A model generated the notes under the pieces. That model ran no database searches, was not told the DNA's origin, and saw nothing but the letters and a program-made list of their open reading frames with translations. Shown one piece after another: positions 42,418 through 50,527 of a stretch of 50,527 bases of DNA. A program made the translations under genes and the position numbers. Origin of the DNA: Phenylobacterium sp. (GTDB lineage: Bacteria > Pseudomonadota > Alphaproteobacteria > Caulobacterales > Caulobacteraceae). Each line of letters starts with the position of its first letter. Positions within the stretch are counted from its first letter, which is position 1. Where the stretch lies: the NCBI RefSeq assembly GCF_030681155.1, contig NZ_JAUXXE010000066.1:1-50527 (forward strand), written 5' to 3'.

Positions 42418-42909
42418 ATGGATCGGCTTATTCTCTTGCGGCACGGTAAGGCCGAACGCGACTCCGAAAGCGGCGACGACTTCGACCGCAAACTGACCGA
42501 GCGCGGCGTCCGCGAATCGGCGGCGACCGCCGCGACCCTGGCCGACATGGGCATGGTTCCCGATCTGGTCCTGGTTTCATCTTCGGCCCGCACGCGCGGC
42601 ACCTGGGCGGCGGCGCAGGGCGCCTTCCCGCAGGCCGCCTTCCGCTTCGAGCCCAGCCTCTATCACGCCGAGGAACGCGTCGTGCGCCAACTGGCGGAGG
42701 CCGCGGGCCAAAGCTCGGCGACGGTGATGATCGTCGGCCACAATCCGGGTCTGCAGGAGCTGACCATCCGACTGTTGGCCGAGGGCGGCGCGCCCTCGAC
42801 CCTGATCGCGCGGGCCCACGCCAACTTCCCGACCGCGACGGCGGCGGTGTTCCTCTTCGACGCCGCAGGCCGCCCGTCCTACGACGGTCTCTTCTTCCCC
42901 AAGGGCTGA
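42418..42909 (+). CDS. SixA-like histidine phosphatase
   Basis: 163 residues from ATG 42418 (ATG 42391 is possible). MDRLILLRHGKAERDSE carries the RHG motif at 8-10, then DFDRKLTERG, SSSARTRGTW (Arg of the active site) and VMIVGHNPGLQEL with the second catalytic His. The small size is typical of SixA-type phosphohistidine phosphatases. It starts a rightward unit with the DUF952 and pyrD genes (2-nt gap). It is the third histidine phosphatase in the window, of a different subgroup from the pair at 2.2-3.3 kb. Confidence 0.9.
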   Translation: MDRLILLRHGKAERDSESGDDFDRKLTERGVRESAATAATLADMGMVPDLVLVSSSARTRGTWAAAQGAFPQAAFRFEPSLYHAEERVVRQLAEAAGQSSATVMIVGHNPGLQELTIRLLAEGGAPSTLIARAHANFPTATAAVFLFDAAGRPSYDGLFFPKG

Positions 42910-42911
42910 CC

Positions 42912-43253
42912 GTGAGCCGCATCTACAAGATCCTGCCGCGTACAGAGTGGACCGCCGCCCAAGCCGACGGCGTCTTCACCGGCTCGGCCGTCGATTTAGC
43001 CGATGGCTACATCCACTTTTCCACCGGCCCCCAGGCCGCCGAGACCGCCCGCCGTCACTTCGCCGGCCAGGCCGATCTGGTGGTGCTGGAGATCGAGGCG
43101 AGCGACTTGGGGGAGGCCCTGGTCTGGGAACCCTCACGCGGCGGCGAGCTCTTTCCTCATCTCTATGGACATCTGCCTGTCGCCGCCGTGCTGGCGGTGA
43201 CGCAGGCGCCGCTGGGCGACGACGGCGTTCCAAACCTCGGGGAACTGGCATGA
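42912..43253 (+). CDS. DUF952 family protein
   Basis: 113 residues from a GTG at 42912. MSRIYKILPRTEWTAAQADG at the start, DGYIHFSTGPQAAETARRHF, VVLEIEASDLG and ELFPHLYGHLPV are the conserved DUF952 blocks. Function unproven; the fold resembles ADP-ribosyltransferase-like domains, without a clear active site here. Its stop overlaps the pyrD start by 4 nt, so it is translated together with pyrD. Confidence 0.88.
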   Translation: MSRIYKILPRTEWTAAQADGVFTGSAVDLADGYIHFSTGPQAAETARRHFAGQADLVVLEIEASDLGEALVWEPSRGGELFPHLYGHLPVAAVLAVTQAPLGDDGVPNLGELA

Positions 43254-44290
43254 GCCTTCACGACATCGCCGCGCGGGTCCTGCACGTCCTGGATCCCGAG
43301 GACGCCCACCGCTTCACCATTCGTGCGCTGCAGGCCGGCCTTGGCCCGGGCTCAGGCGCCGACGATCCGATCCTGGCGACGGAAGTCGCTGGCCTGCGGC
43401 TGCCGAACTGCGTCGGTCTCGCGCCGGGCTTCGACAAGAACGCCGAGGTGTTCGGCCCAATGCTGCGCGCCGGGTTCGGGTTCGTGGAGTGCGGCACCGT
43501 CACCCCGCTGCCCCAGGCTGGCAACCCGCGCCCGCGCCTGTTCCGGCTGAGCGAGGACCAGGCGGTGATCAATCGCATGGGCTTCAACAATGAGGGGCTC
43601 GAGGCCTTCGCCGGCCGTCTGGCCCGCCGAGGACCGGGGATCGTCGGCGCCAACATCGGCGCCAACAAGGAGGCCGAGGACCGGATCGGCGACTATGTCA
43701 CCGGCTTGACTCGGCTATGGGGCCTGGCATCCTACTTCACGATCAACATCTCCTCGCCCAACACGCCCGGCCTGCGCGCCCTGCAGACCAAGGCTGCGCT
43801 CGAGGAACTGCTGGGCCGGCTGGCGCAGGCGCGCGACGGCCTGCCGGCGGAAGGCCGTGTCCCGATGTTCCTGAAGGTCGCGCCAGACCTGGAGGACGGC
43901 GAGGTCGAGGCGATCGTCGAGACGGTGGTCGCCAACGGGCTGCACGGGATCATCGTTTCCAACACCACCATCACCCGGCCGAGCCTGGCCTCGAAGCACG
44001 CGGGCGAAGCCGGCGGCCTTTCCGGCGCGCCCCTGACCCAGCTTTCGACCCAGATGCTGGGCCTGTTCCACCATGCCGCGGCGGGCCGCGTGGCGCTGAT
44101 CGGGGCCGGCGGGATCGGCTCGGGCGAGGACGCCTACGCCAAGCTGCGTGCGGGCGCCTCCGCCGTCCAACTCTACTCGGCCATGGTCTATGGCGGACCA
44201 GGCCTGGTCACCCGGATCAAGCGCGATCTGGCCGCCTGCCTGCGTCGCGACGGCTTTGCTTCGGTGGCTGCGGCGGTAGGCGTCAATTGA
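43250..44290 (+). CDS. pyrD: Dihydroorotate dehydrogenase, quinone-dependent (class 2)
   Basis: 346 residues from ATG 43250. Motifs in order: GLAPGFDKNAEV, GFVECGTVTPLPQAGNPRPR, NRMGFNNEG, ANIGANKE, TINISSPNTPGLR (with the catalytic Ser of class 2), KVAPDL, SNTTITRP, GGLSGAPL and GAGGIGSGEDAY with VQLYSAMVYGGP binding FMN phosphate. It oxidises dihydroorotate to orotate using membrane quinone in pyrimidine synthesis; the N-terminal helical region (ARVLHVLDPEDAHRFTI) is the quinone-side membrane contact. Confidence 0.96.
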   Translation: MSLHDIAARVLHVLDPEDAHRFTIRALQAGLGPGSGADDPILATEVAGLRLPNCVGLAPGFDKNAEVFGPMLRAGFGFVECGTVTPLPQAGNPRPRLFRLSEDQAVINRMGFNNEGLEAFAGRLARRGPGIVGANIGANKEAEDRIGDYVTGLTRLWGLASYFTINISSPNTPGLRALQTKAALEELLGRLAQARDGLPAEGRVPMFLKVAPDLEDGEVEAIVETVVANGLHGIIVSNTTITRPSLASKHAGEAGGLSGAPLTQLSTQMLGLFHHAAAGRVALIGAGGIGSGEDAYAKLRAGASAVQLYSAMVYGGPGLVTRIKRDLAACLRRDGFASVAAAVGVN

Positions 44291-44371
44291 AGCTCAGGGG
44301 CCGATTCCAGTCGCGTCCGGAGCTACGCTGCGTTGCCGAAACGTTCAGCGTGCAGTAACGGGGGAGTCGTC

Positions 44372-45871
44372 ATGGCGGACGCCCCCTCTCCCCCGGCGCC
44401 CATAAGGTCGCTCAGGCGCCGCTTCTTCTGGCCGGGCGGCCTGTCCGCGCGTCTGCTGCTTCTCACGGTCCTGTTCGTGGCCGGAGCCGGCGCCTTGGCG
44501 CTTCCACCGGCGCTTGCATCCTTCGAAGAGCAATGGCTGCTGGACCGCGTGCGGGCCGCCGAACTCGCCTCGATGGCCACCGAGGCCGCGCCCGACCAGG
44601 TGCTGAGCGAGGCCTTGGCCTCTCAGCTTCGCCAGGGCGCAGGCGTCCAGACCGTCGCCATCCTCGACAATGACGGCAACCGCTTTCTGAAGGTGCCGGG
44701 GCCAAAGCTCGCGCGGCCGCCCTATCTGGTCGATCTGCGCGACCAGGCGCCGGCCTCCTGGTTGTCGGCGCCGTTCCAGACCCTGTTCGGCGGAGGTGGC
44801 GAGGGGCGTATGGTCCGCGTGATCGCCGAGCCGCGCTTCTACAAGGCCCAGTTTATCGAGGTCGTGGCGCCTGACGCCGAGCTGAAGGCCGAGCTGAAGG
44901 TCTATCTCTGGCGCCTGCTGGCGGTGATGGCCTTCGTCTCGGCCCTGGCCGGCGGCCTGGTCTATCTGTCGCTGAACTACTTCCTGGTCCGCCCGATGCA
45001 GCGGATCACGCGTTCGATGGAACGCTTCGCCGCCGATCCCGAGGATGCCGAGGCTCGGATCGCACCCTCCGGTCGTCGCGACGAGATCGGCCGCGCCGAA
45101 GTCCAGCTAGACCGGATGCAGGACGAATTGCGTTCGGCCCTGTCCTCGCGCGCCCGGCTGGCGGCGCTGGGCGAGGCGGTCGCCAAGATCAATCACGACC
45201 TGCGCAACATGCTGACCAGCGCCCAGATCGCCTCCGAGCGGCTGGCCGCTCTGAACGATCCGCAGGTCACCCAGGCCATGCCGCGGCTGGAGCGGGCCCT
45301 GGACCGCGCGGTGAAGCTCGCCACCGGGGTCCTGACCTACGGCAAGACCGAGGAGGCCGCGCCCGACGCCCGGCCCCTGGCGCTCGGCCCTGTGCTCGAC
45401 GCTGCGGCAGAGGAGGCGCGGTTGTCGCCCGACGGCGTGCGGCTAATCTCGCTGGTCGAGACCGGCGAGCAGGTCAACGCCGACCCAGACCAATTGCATC
45501 GCATCCTGGTCAATCTGCTGCGCAACGCCCGCGAGGCGGTCGAGCAGCAGGAAGGCCGCGAGACGCCGGGTGCGATCCAGATCTCGTTGTTCGAGGATGA
45601 GGGCGTCAGCGTCATTCGCCTCGCCGACAACGGACCTGGGGTTTCCGAGCGCGCTCGCGAGCGCCTGTTCCAGCCGTTCGCCGGCTCGACCCGGGCCGGC
45701 GGCGCTGGGCTTGGCCTGGCCATCGCGCGTGAATTGGCCCAAGGCCATGGCGGCGACCTGTCGCTGGCCCAGACTGGCCCCGAAGGCTCGGTCTTCGAAC
45801 TGCGCCTGCCGGGCGCGCCCGCCAAGCTGGCGCCCATCCGTCGCCGCAAAGCCAAGAGCCCCGAGGTCTGA
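44372..45871 (+). CDS. Sensor histidine kinase (orphan)
   Basis: 499 residues from ATG 44372 (GGGGGAG upstream). Two transmembrane helices (about 28-52 and 185-210) bracket a periplasmic sensor of ~135 residues without a named domain; HAMP follows, then the phosphoacceptor His near 274 in AKINHDLRNML and an ATPase domain: NLLRNAREAVEQ (N box), ADNGPGV (G1) and GGAGLGLAIAREL (G2). The acceptor helix is HDLRN, as in the HisKA-like class. No response regulator gene is adjacent, so its partner lies elsewhere. Confidence 0.9.
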   Translation: MADAPSPPAPIRSLRRRFFWPGGLSARLLLLTVLFVAGAGALALPPALASFEEQWLLDRVRAAELASMATEAAPDQVLSEALASQLRQGAGVQTVAILDNDGNRFLKVPGPKLARPPYLVDLRDQAPASWLSAPFQTLFGGGGEGRMVRVIAEPRFYKAQFIEVVAPDAELKAELKVYLWRLLAVMAFVSALAGGLVYLSLNYFLVRPMQRITRSMERFAADPEDAEARIAPSGRRDEIGRAEVQLDRMQDELRSALSSRARLAALGEAVAKINHDLRNMLTSAQIASERLAALNDPQVTQAMPRLERALDRAVKLATGVLTYGKTEEAAPDARPLALGPVLDAAAEEARLSPDGVRLISLVETGEQVNADPDQLHRILVNLLRNAREAVEQQEGRETPGAIQISLFEDEGVSVIRLADNGPGVSERARERLFQPFAGSTRAGGAGLGLAIARELAQGHGGDLSLAQTGPEGSVFELRLPGAPAKLAPIRRRKAKSPEV

Positions 45872-45907
45872 GGCGGCGGCTGGCGCCACCAGCTTTGCTG
45901 CCCTTAA

Positions 45908-46023
45908 CTCGTCATCCTCTGGTCAGCCGAAGGCTGATCCAGGGGACCCAAGCTGAGTTCGCAAATATGGTGAGGCCGCTTGGGTCCCCCGGATCGTCTT
46001 TCAGACGACCGGAGGATGACGAG
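45908..46023. repeat. Nested inverted repeat, CGTCAT/ATGACG family, copy 3
   Basis: Outer arms 45908-45924 and 46007-46023 match in 16 of 17 positions; inner arms GGGGACCCAAGC (45942-45953) and GCTTGGGTCCCC (45978-45989) are perfectly complementary, and a small hairpin (CAGCC/GGCTG) lies in the left part. It fills the gap between the convergent histidine kinase and gamma-glutamyltransferase genes. Confidence 0.75.
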
Positions 46024-46054
46024 CTGGGGACGGACGCCTCAATGGCAGTTACCC

Positions 46055-47773
46055 CTAGAACCCCTTCACCACGCCTTCGCGGCGCTCGTCGGCCCCGCCT
46101 TGCAGGCCTTGCGGCGTCACCATCACCCCGTGCAGGCCCGAGCCTTCGCCGCCGCTGCCGCGGAATACCACGCCCTTGGCCGCCAGCGCGTCGACCACGC
46201 CGGGCGCATAGCGGGCCGGCTCGGAGGCGAAGCTGTCGCCGCGCGCGATCAGGTTGGGCAGGTTGAAGGCTTCCTGCATCGGCATCTTCCAGTCCAGCAC
46301 AGCGACCAAGGCCTTGAGGTTGTAGGCCAGGATCGAGTTGCCGCCCGGCGAACCGAGGGCGGCGACCAGCTTGCCCTGGCGGTCCAGGACGATGGTCGGG
46401 GCCATCGAGGAGCGCGGACGCTTGCCCGGCGCCACGGCGTTGGCCGCCTGGGTGCCGTCCTTGTTCTGGGGCGCCCAGGAGAAGTCGGTGAGTTGGTTGT
46501 TGAGGAAGAAGCCCCCGACCATCCGGCCGGTGCCGAAGATGCTCTCGACCGTCGTGGTCATGGACACCGCGTTGCCGGCGGCGTCGACGATGACGAAGTG
46601 CGAGGTGCCGCCCGGTTCCAGGGTGGCGTCAGGCGCGAGCTTGCCGGCGCCGCGCGGCTTGCCGGGCGCGGGCGCCGGGCCGGCGACCTCGCCGATCAGC
46701 TTGGCGCGTTCGGCGGTGTAGGCCGGGTCGAGCAGGCCTTCGATCGGGACGGGCGTGAAGGCCGGGTCGCCGAAGTAACGGTCGCGGTCGGCGTACATCA
46801 GCCGGCTGGCCTGGGTGAACAGGAACCAGGCCTGGGGATCGTTCGGCCCGCGATCGGCGATGTCGGTGTGCGACAGGATGCCCAGCGCCTCGAGCAGCGC
46901 CGCGCCACTGGACGGTGCGTCCGGCACGCAGACGACATAGACGCGGTAGGGGCCGCAAATGGCGTCGCCGACCTTGGGCCGATAGCTCTTCAGGTCGGCC
47001 AGTGTCACCGTGCCGGGGCGCGGATCTTCCGACACCTTGGCGACGATGGCCTGCGCCAGCGGTCCCTCAAGGATGGCCTTGGGGCCTTGGGCGGCGATCT
47101 TGCGGACCGTGTCGGCATAGGCCGGGTTCTTCAGCAGGTCGCCGGCCTGATAGCGCTCGCCGCCCGCCTTGGTGAAATAGGCCTTGGCGTCGGGGGTGGC
47201 GGTTTGCGGGAACGGTCCGGCGATCATGCCGGCCAGGCGCGGGCTGACGATGAAACCCTGGTCGGCCAGGCGCTCGGCGTCGGCGAACAGATCCTTCCAG
47301 GCCAGCTTCCCGTGCTGGGCCTGGGCCATGGACAGCATGGCGACCGCGCCAGGCACGCCGGTGGCCTTACCGCTGGTCACGGCTTCCGGATAGGAGAGCG
47401 GCTTGCCCGACGCATCCAGGAACATGTCGGGGGTCGCGCCGGCCGGGGCGGTCTCGCGGCCGTTATAGGCGATCACCTTCTTGGTCTTGGCGTCGTAATA
47501 GGTGAGGAACGCCCCGCCGCCGAGGCCTGAGCTCTGAGGCTCCACCAAGCCCAGCACCGCCTGCACAGCCACCGCCGCGTCGATCGCCGAGCCGCCTTGG
47601 CGCAGCACGTTTACGCCGGCTTCGACCGCGAGCGGATTGGCGGCGGAGACCAGGACCTTGGGGCCGGAGGCCGGCGCCGCGACGGAGGCGACGGGGGCTT
47701 GCGCCGGAGCCGTGGCGCAGGCGGTGAGGCCGAGCGCAAGGGACAGGGCGGCGAGACGCTTGAGCTGAAACAC
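46055..47773 (-). CDS. ggt: Gamma-glutamyltransferase
   Basis: About 572 residues from the GTG at 47773, chosen because a lipoprotein-like signal peptide (LAALSLALGLTAC) begins there; ATG 47815 would add 14 residues. Neither start has a clear ribosome site. Motifs: VLRQGGSAIDAAVAVQAVLGLVEP split at the start, GGGAFLTYYD, NGRETAP, and the small-subunit N-terminus GGTSHFVIVD with the catalytic Thr near 390, then GSPGGNSI. It is an autoprocessed Ntn hydrolase that cleaves or transfers gamma-glutamyl groups of glutathione in the periplasm. Divergent from a P1 peptidase gene. Confidence 0.92.
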   Translation of the reverse strand: MFQLKRLAALSLALGLTACATAPAQAPVASVAAPASGPKVLVSAANPLAVEAGVNVLRQGGSAIDAAVAVQAVLGLVEPQSSGLGGGAFLTYYDAKTKKVIAYNGRETAPAGATPDMFLDASGKPLSYPEAVTSGKATGVPGAVAMLSMAQAQHGKLAWKDLFADAERLADQGFIVSPRLAGMIAGPFPQTATPDAKAYFTKAGGERYQAGDLLKNPAYADTVRKIAAQGPKAILEGPLAQAIVAKVSEDPRPGTVTLADLKSYRPKVGDAICGPYRVYVVCVPDAPSSGAALLEALGILSHTDIADRGPNDPQAWFLFTQASRLMYADRDRYFGDPAFTPVPIEGLLDPAYTAERAKLIGEVAGPAPAPGKPRGAGKLAPDATLEPGGTSHFVIVDAAGNAVSMTTTVESIFGTGRMVGGFFLNNQLTDFSWAPQNKDGTQAANAVAPGKRPRSSMAPTIVLDRQGKLVAALGSPGGNSILAYNLKALVAVLDWKMPMQEAFNLPNLIARGDSFASEPARYAPGVVDALAAKGVVFRGSGGEGSGLHGVMVTPQGLQGGADERREGVVKGF

Positions 47774-47866
47774 GAAGTACCACGCGAGGGGAGGTGGGGA
47801 GGAGAGCGGCACCATAGCCAAGCGTGCGTGGACAACAAATGCGAAGCCGTGCTTTCCGTATCGATT

Positions 47867-48895
47867 ATGAGCAAAAACCTCGCAGCCGCCCCAGGACCCC
47901 GCAATCTGATCACCGATGTTCCGGGCTTGGCCGTGGGGCAGGCGCACGACGCCGCTGTACGCACCGGCGTGACGGTCATCCTGCCCGACGATAGGGCGGT
48001 CGCCGCCTGCGACGTGCGCGGCGGCGGGCCGGGCACCCGCGAGACCGACGCCCTGGCGCCCGAGAACCTGGTCGAGGCGATCGACGCCATCGTGCTGTCG
48101 GGCGGCTCGGTCTACGGCCTGGCGGCGGCCGACGGCGTTGTGGCGTGGCTGGGCGTGCAGGGACGGGGCTATGGCCTGGTCTCGACCAGCGGCGTGCCGC
48201 GCTCGCCGGTCGTGCCCGGGGCGATTCTCTACGATCTCGCCAATGGCGGCGACCGCGCCTGGGGCGAGGATCCGCCCTATCGCCGGCTGGGCCGTGAGGC
48301 GGTGATCGCCGCGGGGCGCGACTTCCAGCTTGGGACCGCCGGCGCCGGATACGGCGCCATGGCCGGCCGGCTGAAGGGCGGGACCGGCTCGGCCTCCATC
48401 GTCGCCGCCGACGGGATCACGGTCGGCGCGGTGGTCTGCGTCAATTCCTTCGGTTCGGTGGTCGCGCCGGGCGGCCGCACCTTCTGGGCCGCGCCCTACG
48501 AGGTCGGGGATGAGTTCGGGGGGCTGGGACCTGCGGGCCTAGCCGCCCCAGGCGACATCTGGGGCCTCGCCAAGGTCGATCCGGCCGAGCGGATGAACAC
48601 CACCATCGCCTGCGTGGCCACGGACGTCGCCCTGACCCCGGCCCAGGCCAAGCGGGTGGCGGTGATGGCCCAGGACGGCCTGGCCCGCGCCATACGCCCG
48701 ATCCACGCCCCGTTCGACGGCGACGTGGTCTTCGCGCTCTCCACCGCCGCCCGGCCGCTGGGTGACGGCGGCGACTTCACCATCGCCCGCATCGGCGCCC
48801 TGGCGGCCGACGTGCTGGCGCGGGCTGTGGCGCGCGGGGTCTACGCTGCTCAGCCTTGGCCAGGGGTGAAAGGCTGGCGCGACCTGCCCAATTAG
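47867..48895 (+). CDS. P1 family peptidase (DmpA/BapA-type aminopeptidase)
   Basis: 342 residues from ATG 47867. ITDVPGLAVGQAHD at the start, TVILPDDRAVAACDVRGGGPGTRETD, DAIVLSGGSVYGLAAADGV, GYGAMAGRLKGGTGSAS, and NTTIACVATD near 244, the autoprocessing site that frees the N-terminal nucleophile (Thr in this short subgroup). These self-cleaving enzymes act as D- or beta-aminopeptidases. No signal peptide; it is likely cytoplasmic. Its promoter region is shared with the divergent ggt gene, another N-terminal nucleophile hydrolase. Confidence 0.92.
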   Translation: MSKNLAAAPGPRNLITDVPGLAVGQAHDAAVRTGVTVILPDDRAVAACDVRGGGPGTRETDALAPENLVEAIDAIVLSGGSVYGLAAADGVVAWLGVQGRGYGLVSTSGVPRSPVVPGAILYDLANGGDRAWGEDPPYRRLGREAVIAAGRDFQLGTAGAGYGAMAGRLKGGTGSASIVAADGITVGAVVCVNSFGSVVAPGGRTFWAAPYEVGDEFGGLGPAGLAAPGDIWGLAKVDPAERMNTTIACVATDVALTPAQAKRVAVMAQDGLARAIRPIHAPFDGDVVFALSTAARPLGDGGDFTIARIGALAADVLARAVARGVYAAQPWPGVKGWRDLPN

Positions 48896-48906
48896 CGACC
48901 GGGTCG

Positions 48907-48921
48907 ACGCCGCGGCGTTTT
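48907..48921 (+). terminator. Possible terminator after the P1 peptidase gene
   Basis: A 12-nt palindrome ACGCCGCGGCGT runs into TTTT, 12 nt after the stop. A longer alternative stem (CGACG with CGTCG) surrounds it. Weak. Confidence 0.3.
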
Positions 48922-49018
48922 CGTCGCCGGGCGGTAGCGTTTCGCCGATTTTGCCGAAACCCGCAGTCGAGCTTAGTGTCTTAGAGACCCGTGTTCGATA
49001 ATTGCAGGAAGGCATACG

Positions 49019-50296
49019 ATGCAGTGGGTGAATAGGGCGGCCCTGGCGGCCGGTGTAGTGGCCGCGGCCGGCGGCGCGCAGGCGCAAACCAAGCAGCAGG
49101 TGACCGGGCCGGTCGCCACCTACTGGATGAGCGCCCAGACCAGTTCCGGCTTCGGCGGGATGATGGGCGGCGGTGGCAAGGCCCCGTCCGCGGCCTCGAT
49201 GATGGGGGCCATGATGGGCGGCGGCGGTTCGAACGTCTCCAAGACCCTGGTCCTGCAACTCGGCTCGACTCGCAAGCCGGCCGGCGAGCCAGCCGCCGAA
49301 CACCTGCCGCCCCCCGTGCTCCAGGCCGGCCAGAGCCTGCCGCTGCTGACGCCTCGCGCCCAACCCAGCCAGCGCAGCGACGAGACGCCCAGCGCCATGC
49401 CCAAGGACTACAAGCCCAAGGGCCGTATGCTGATCTTCTGGGGCTGCGGCGAGCACGCCAAGTCCGGCCAGCCGATCGTCATCGACTTCGCCAAGATGGC
49501 GGCGGGGCAAATGCCGCCGGGTCTGGAGGCCCTGTCGAAGGGGCTGGCCATCACCCCGATGCAGCCGCCCTCGCCCGCCCGCTACGCCACCTATGGCGAA
49601 TGGCCCAATGAGCGGACGCGGACCAGTGTCCCGGCCGGCGGCTCGCTGACCGGCGACCACTTGATCCGCGGCAATTACAGCCCCGACATCAAGTTCGCCC
49701 TGGCTCAGAACCAAGACTTCCTCGGCGCGCTGAACCTCACCACCAATGCGGTGAACCCGACCGGCTCGGGCCAGCTCGCCTGGAACCCGGTCGCCAATGC
49801 GCGCGGCTATCTGGCGACCGCGATCGGCGCCGGGGAGAACGACACCATGGTCATGTGGTCGTCGAGCGAGGTCCAGGCCTCGGCCTTCGCGCTGCCCGAC
49901 TTCCTCAGCGACGCCGACCTGCAGCGGCTGGTGGCCTCCAAGGCGCTGATGGCGCCGAGCACAACCAAATGCACGATCCCCCAGGAGGTGCTGAAGATCG
50001 CGCCCCAGGCCATGGTCCAGTTGGCCGCCTATGGCGGGGAGACCAACATCTCCTATCCGCCGCGCCCGGCCGACCCGAAGACCCCGTGGAACATCGATTG
50101 GGCGCTGAAGGTCCGGTACAAGTCCCAGACCGGCGCGATGCTCGGGATGGAGATGCCGGGGATGGCCGCCGACGACGAGCGCGGCGCGCCCGGAGCGCCG
50201 ACTCAATCTGGCCAGCAACCCACCGCGCCGTTCGGCGTCCCGGGCCTTGGCGGGGCGATCCTCAAGGGCCTTGGCGGGCGTCTACCCGGTCTCTGA
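49019..50296 (+). CDS. Exported protein of unknown function with Met/Gly-rich segment
   Basis: 425 residues. ATG 49019 with AGGAAGG upstream; signal peptide to about AQA-Q (22). Residues ~40-75 are Met/Gly-rich (SSGFGGMMGGGG, ASMMGAMMGGGG). Further blocks: KGRMLIFWGCGEHAKSGQP, TSVPAGGSLTGDHLIRGNYS, FSP-like PDIKFALAQNQDFL, and a WNPVANARGYLATAIGAGEN segment reminiscent of fibronectin-type domains. No enzyme motif or family recognised. Pattern suggests a periplasmic or outer-membrane-associated protein. Stands alone, followed by a tRNA gene. Confidence 0.7.
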   Translation: MQWVNRAALAAGVVAAAGGAQAQTKQQVTGPVATYWMSAQTSSGFGGMMGGGGKAPSAASMMGAMMGGGGSNVSKTLVLQLGSTRKPAGEPAAEHLPPPVLQAGQSLPLLTPRAQPSQRSDETPSAMPKDYKPKGRMLIFWGCGEHAKSGQPIVIDFAKMAAGQMPPGLEALSKGLAITPMQPPSPARYATYGEWPNERTRTSVPAGGSLTGDHLIRGNYSPDIKFALAQNQDFLGALNLTTNAVNPTGSGQLAWNPVANARGYLATAIGAGENDTMVMWSSSEVQASAFALPDFLSDADLQRLVASKALMAPSTTKCTIPQEVLKIAPQAMVQLAAYGGETNISYPPRPADPKTPWNIDWALKVRYKSQTGAMLGMEMPGMAADDERGAPGAPTQSGQQPTAPFGVPGLGGAILKGLGGRLPGL

Positions 50297-50392
50297 CAAG
50301 GGAAAATCGGCGAATGAAAATTTCTCTCACGGGGCGGGTTGCCAATCGCGATCACCCCGACTAGGTTCCGCGCCTTCGCCGAAAGGCACTGC

Positions 50393-50469
50393 GCGCCCGT
50401 AGCTCAGCTGGATAGAGCATCAGACTACGAATCTGAGGGTCGGACGTTCGAATCGTTCCGGGCGCGCCA
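50393..50469 (+). tRNA. tRNA-Arg (anticodon ACG), CCA encoded
   Basis: 77 nt that fold as a full cloverleaf: acceptor GCGCCCG (50393-50399) with CGGGCGC (50459-50465), D arm GCTCAGC..., anticodon stem TCAGA/TCTGA around CTACGAA (anticodon ACG at 50427-50429), T arm with TTCGAAT, discriminator G and genomic CCA (50467-50469). It reads CGU, CGC and CGA after A34 is deaminated to inosine by TadA. Confidence 0.97.
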
Positions 50470-50498
50470 TTTTCTCCCAACTTTCGAGACCGTCGCAG

Positions 50499-50517
50499 AC
50501 CGTTATTTCTCAACGGT
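50499..50517 (+). terminator. Weak hairpin downstream of tRNA-Arg
   Basis: ACCGTT (50499-50504) with AACGGT (50512-50517) over a 7-nt loop, followed by TTG. A second AACGGTT lies at the very end of the window, so the structure may extend beyond it. Confidence 0.35.
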
Positions 50518-50527
50518 TTGAACGGTT

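Noticed and set aside
45980..47530. 516-codon plus-strand frame opposite ggt
   Set aside because: Low-complexity Gly/Arg/Asp/His-rich antisense reading; ggt motifs are intact on the other strand.
50470..50527. Possible attachment site downstream of tRNA-Arg
   Set aside because: Repeats of AACGGTT are short and no integrase or repeat of the tRNA 3' end is visible before the window ends.

Overview
The window is a high-GC, gene-dense stretch of a Gram-negative chromosome. Gene content points to an alphaproteobacterium, most likely Caulobacteraceae (Caulobacter or Phenylobacterium type): a TonB-dependent receptor, two autotransporters, a metX-metW operon, a membrane LytTR regulator and the alphaproteobacterial style of palindromic intergenic repeats. 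This placement is inference from content. No ribosomal RNA, integrase, transposase or CRISPR array was seen; one tRNA-Arg(ACG) lies at the right edge.

Layout. 1-1.9 kb: the 3' end of an autotransporter, a bidirectional terminator and yebC, with a LexA-like box at its start. 2-6.1 kb: a small membrane protein coupled to a five-codon leader ORF, then a leftward run of two tandem histidine phosphatases, an SDR, an alpha/beta hydrolase and a quinone-oxidoreductase-like dehydrogenase. 6.1-6.7 kb has no convincing gene. 6.7-11.2 kb: AraC regulator, TonB receptor, exported cyclophilin and an exported NTF2-like protein. 11.3-14.3 kb: a DegT-type aminotransferase and an acyl-CoA synthetase. 14.5-18.2 kb: a divergent lipid-modification module (CFA-synthase-like methyltransferase plus DUF2177, facing an FAD oxidoreductase plus DUF1365). 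18.3-22 kb: a heterodimeric ABC exporter with one degenerate ATP site. 22.3-25.2 kb: an exported M28 peptidase and a two-gene unit of unknown function with a winged-helix-like regulator. 25.2-29.2 kb: marR-fabF, a membrane LytTR regulator and a divergent acyltransferase with an apparent frameshift. 29.2-31.4 kb: a LemA-TPM-TPM operon. 31.4-35.1 kb: Na+/H+ antiporter, glyoxalase II, a methyltransferase and a PII protein. 35.1-40.5 kb: an RTX calcium-binding protein plus XRE regulator, divergent from a large autotransporter. 40.5-44.3 kb: metX-metW and sixA-like/DUF952/pyrD. 44.4-50.5 kb: an orphan histidine kinase, gamma-glutamyltransferase divergent from a P1 peptidase, a secreted protein of unknown function and the tRNA.

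Most of the window is housekeeping and envelope physiology organised in short, translationally coupled operons (several 4-nt ATGA overlaps). The parts most worth a second look are the RTX/XRE/autotransporter locus with its calcium-binding theme and tandem operator-like repeats, the divergent lipid module, the uncharacterised regulator pair at 24-25 kb with its dyad-rich leader, the marR-fabF operon, the leader-ORF coupling at 1971, and the families of nested inverted repeats between genes.
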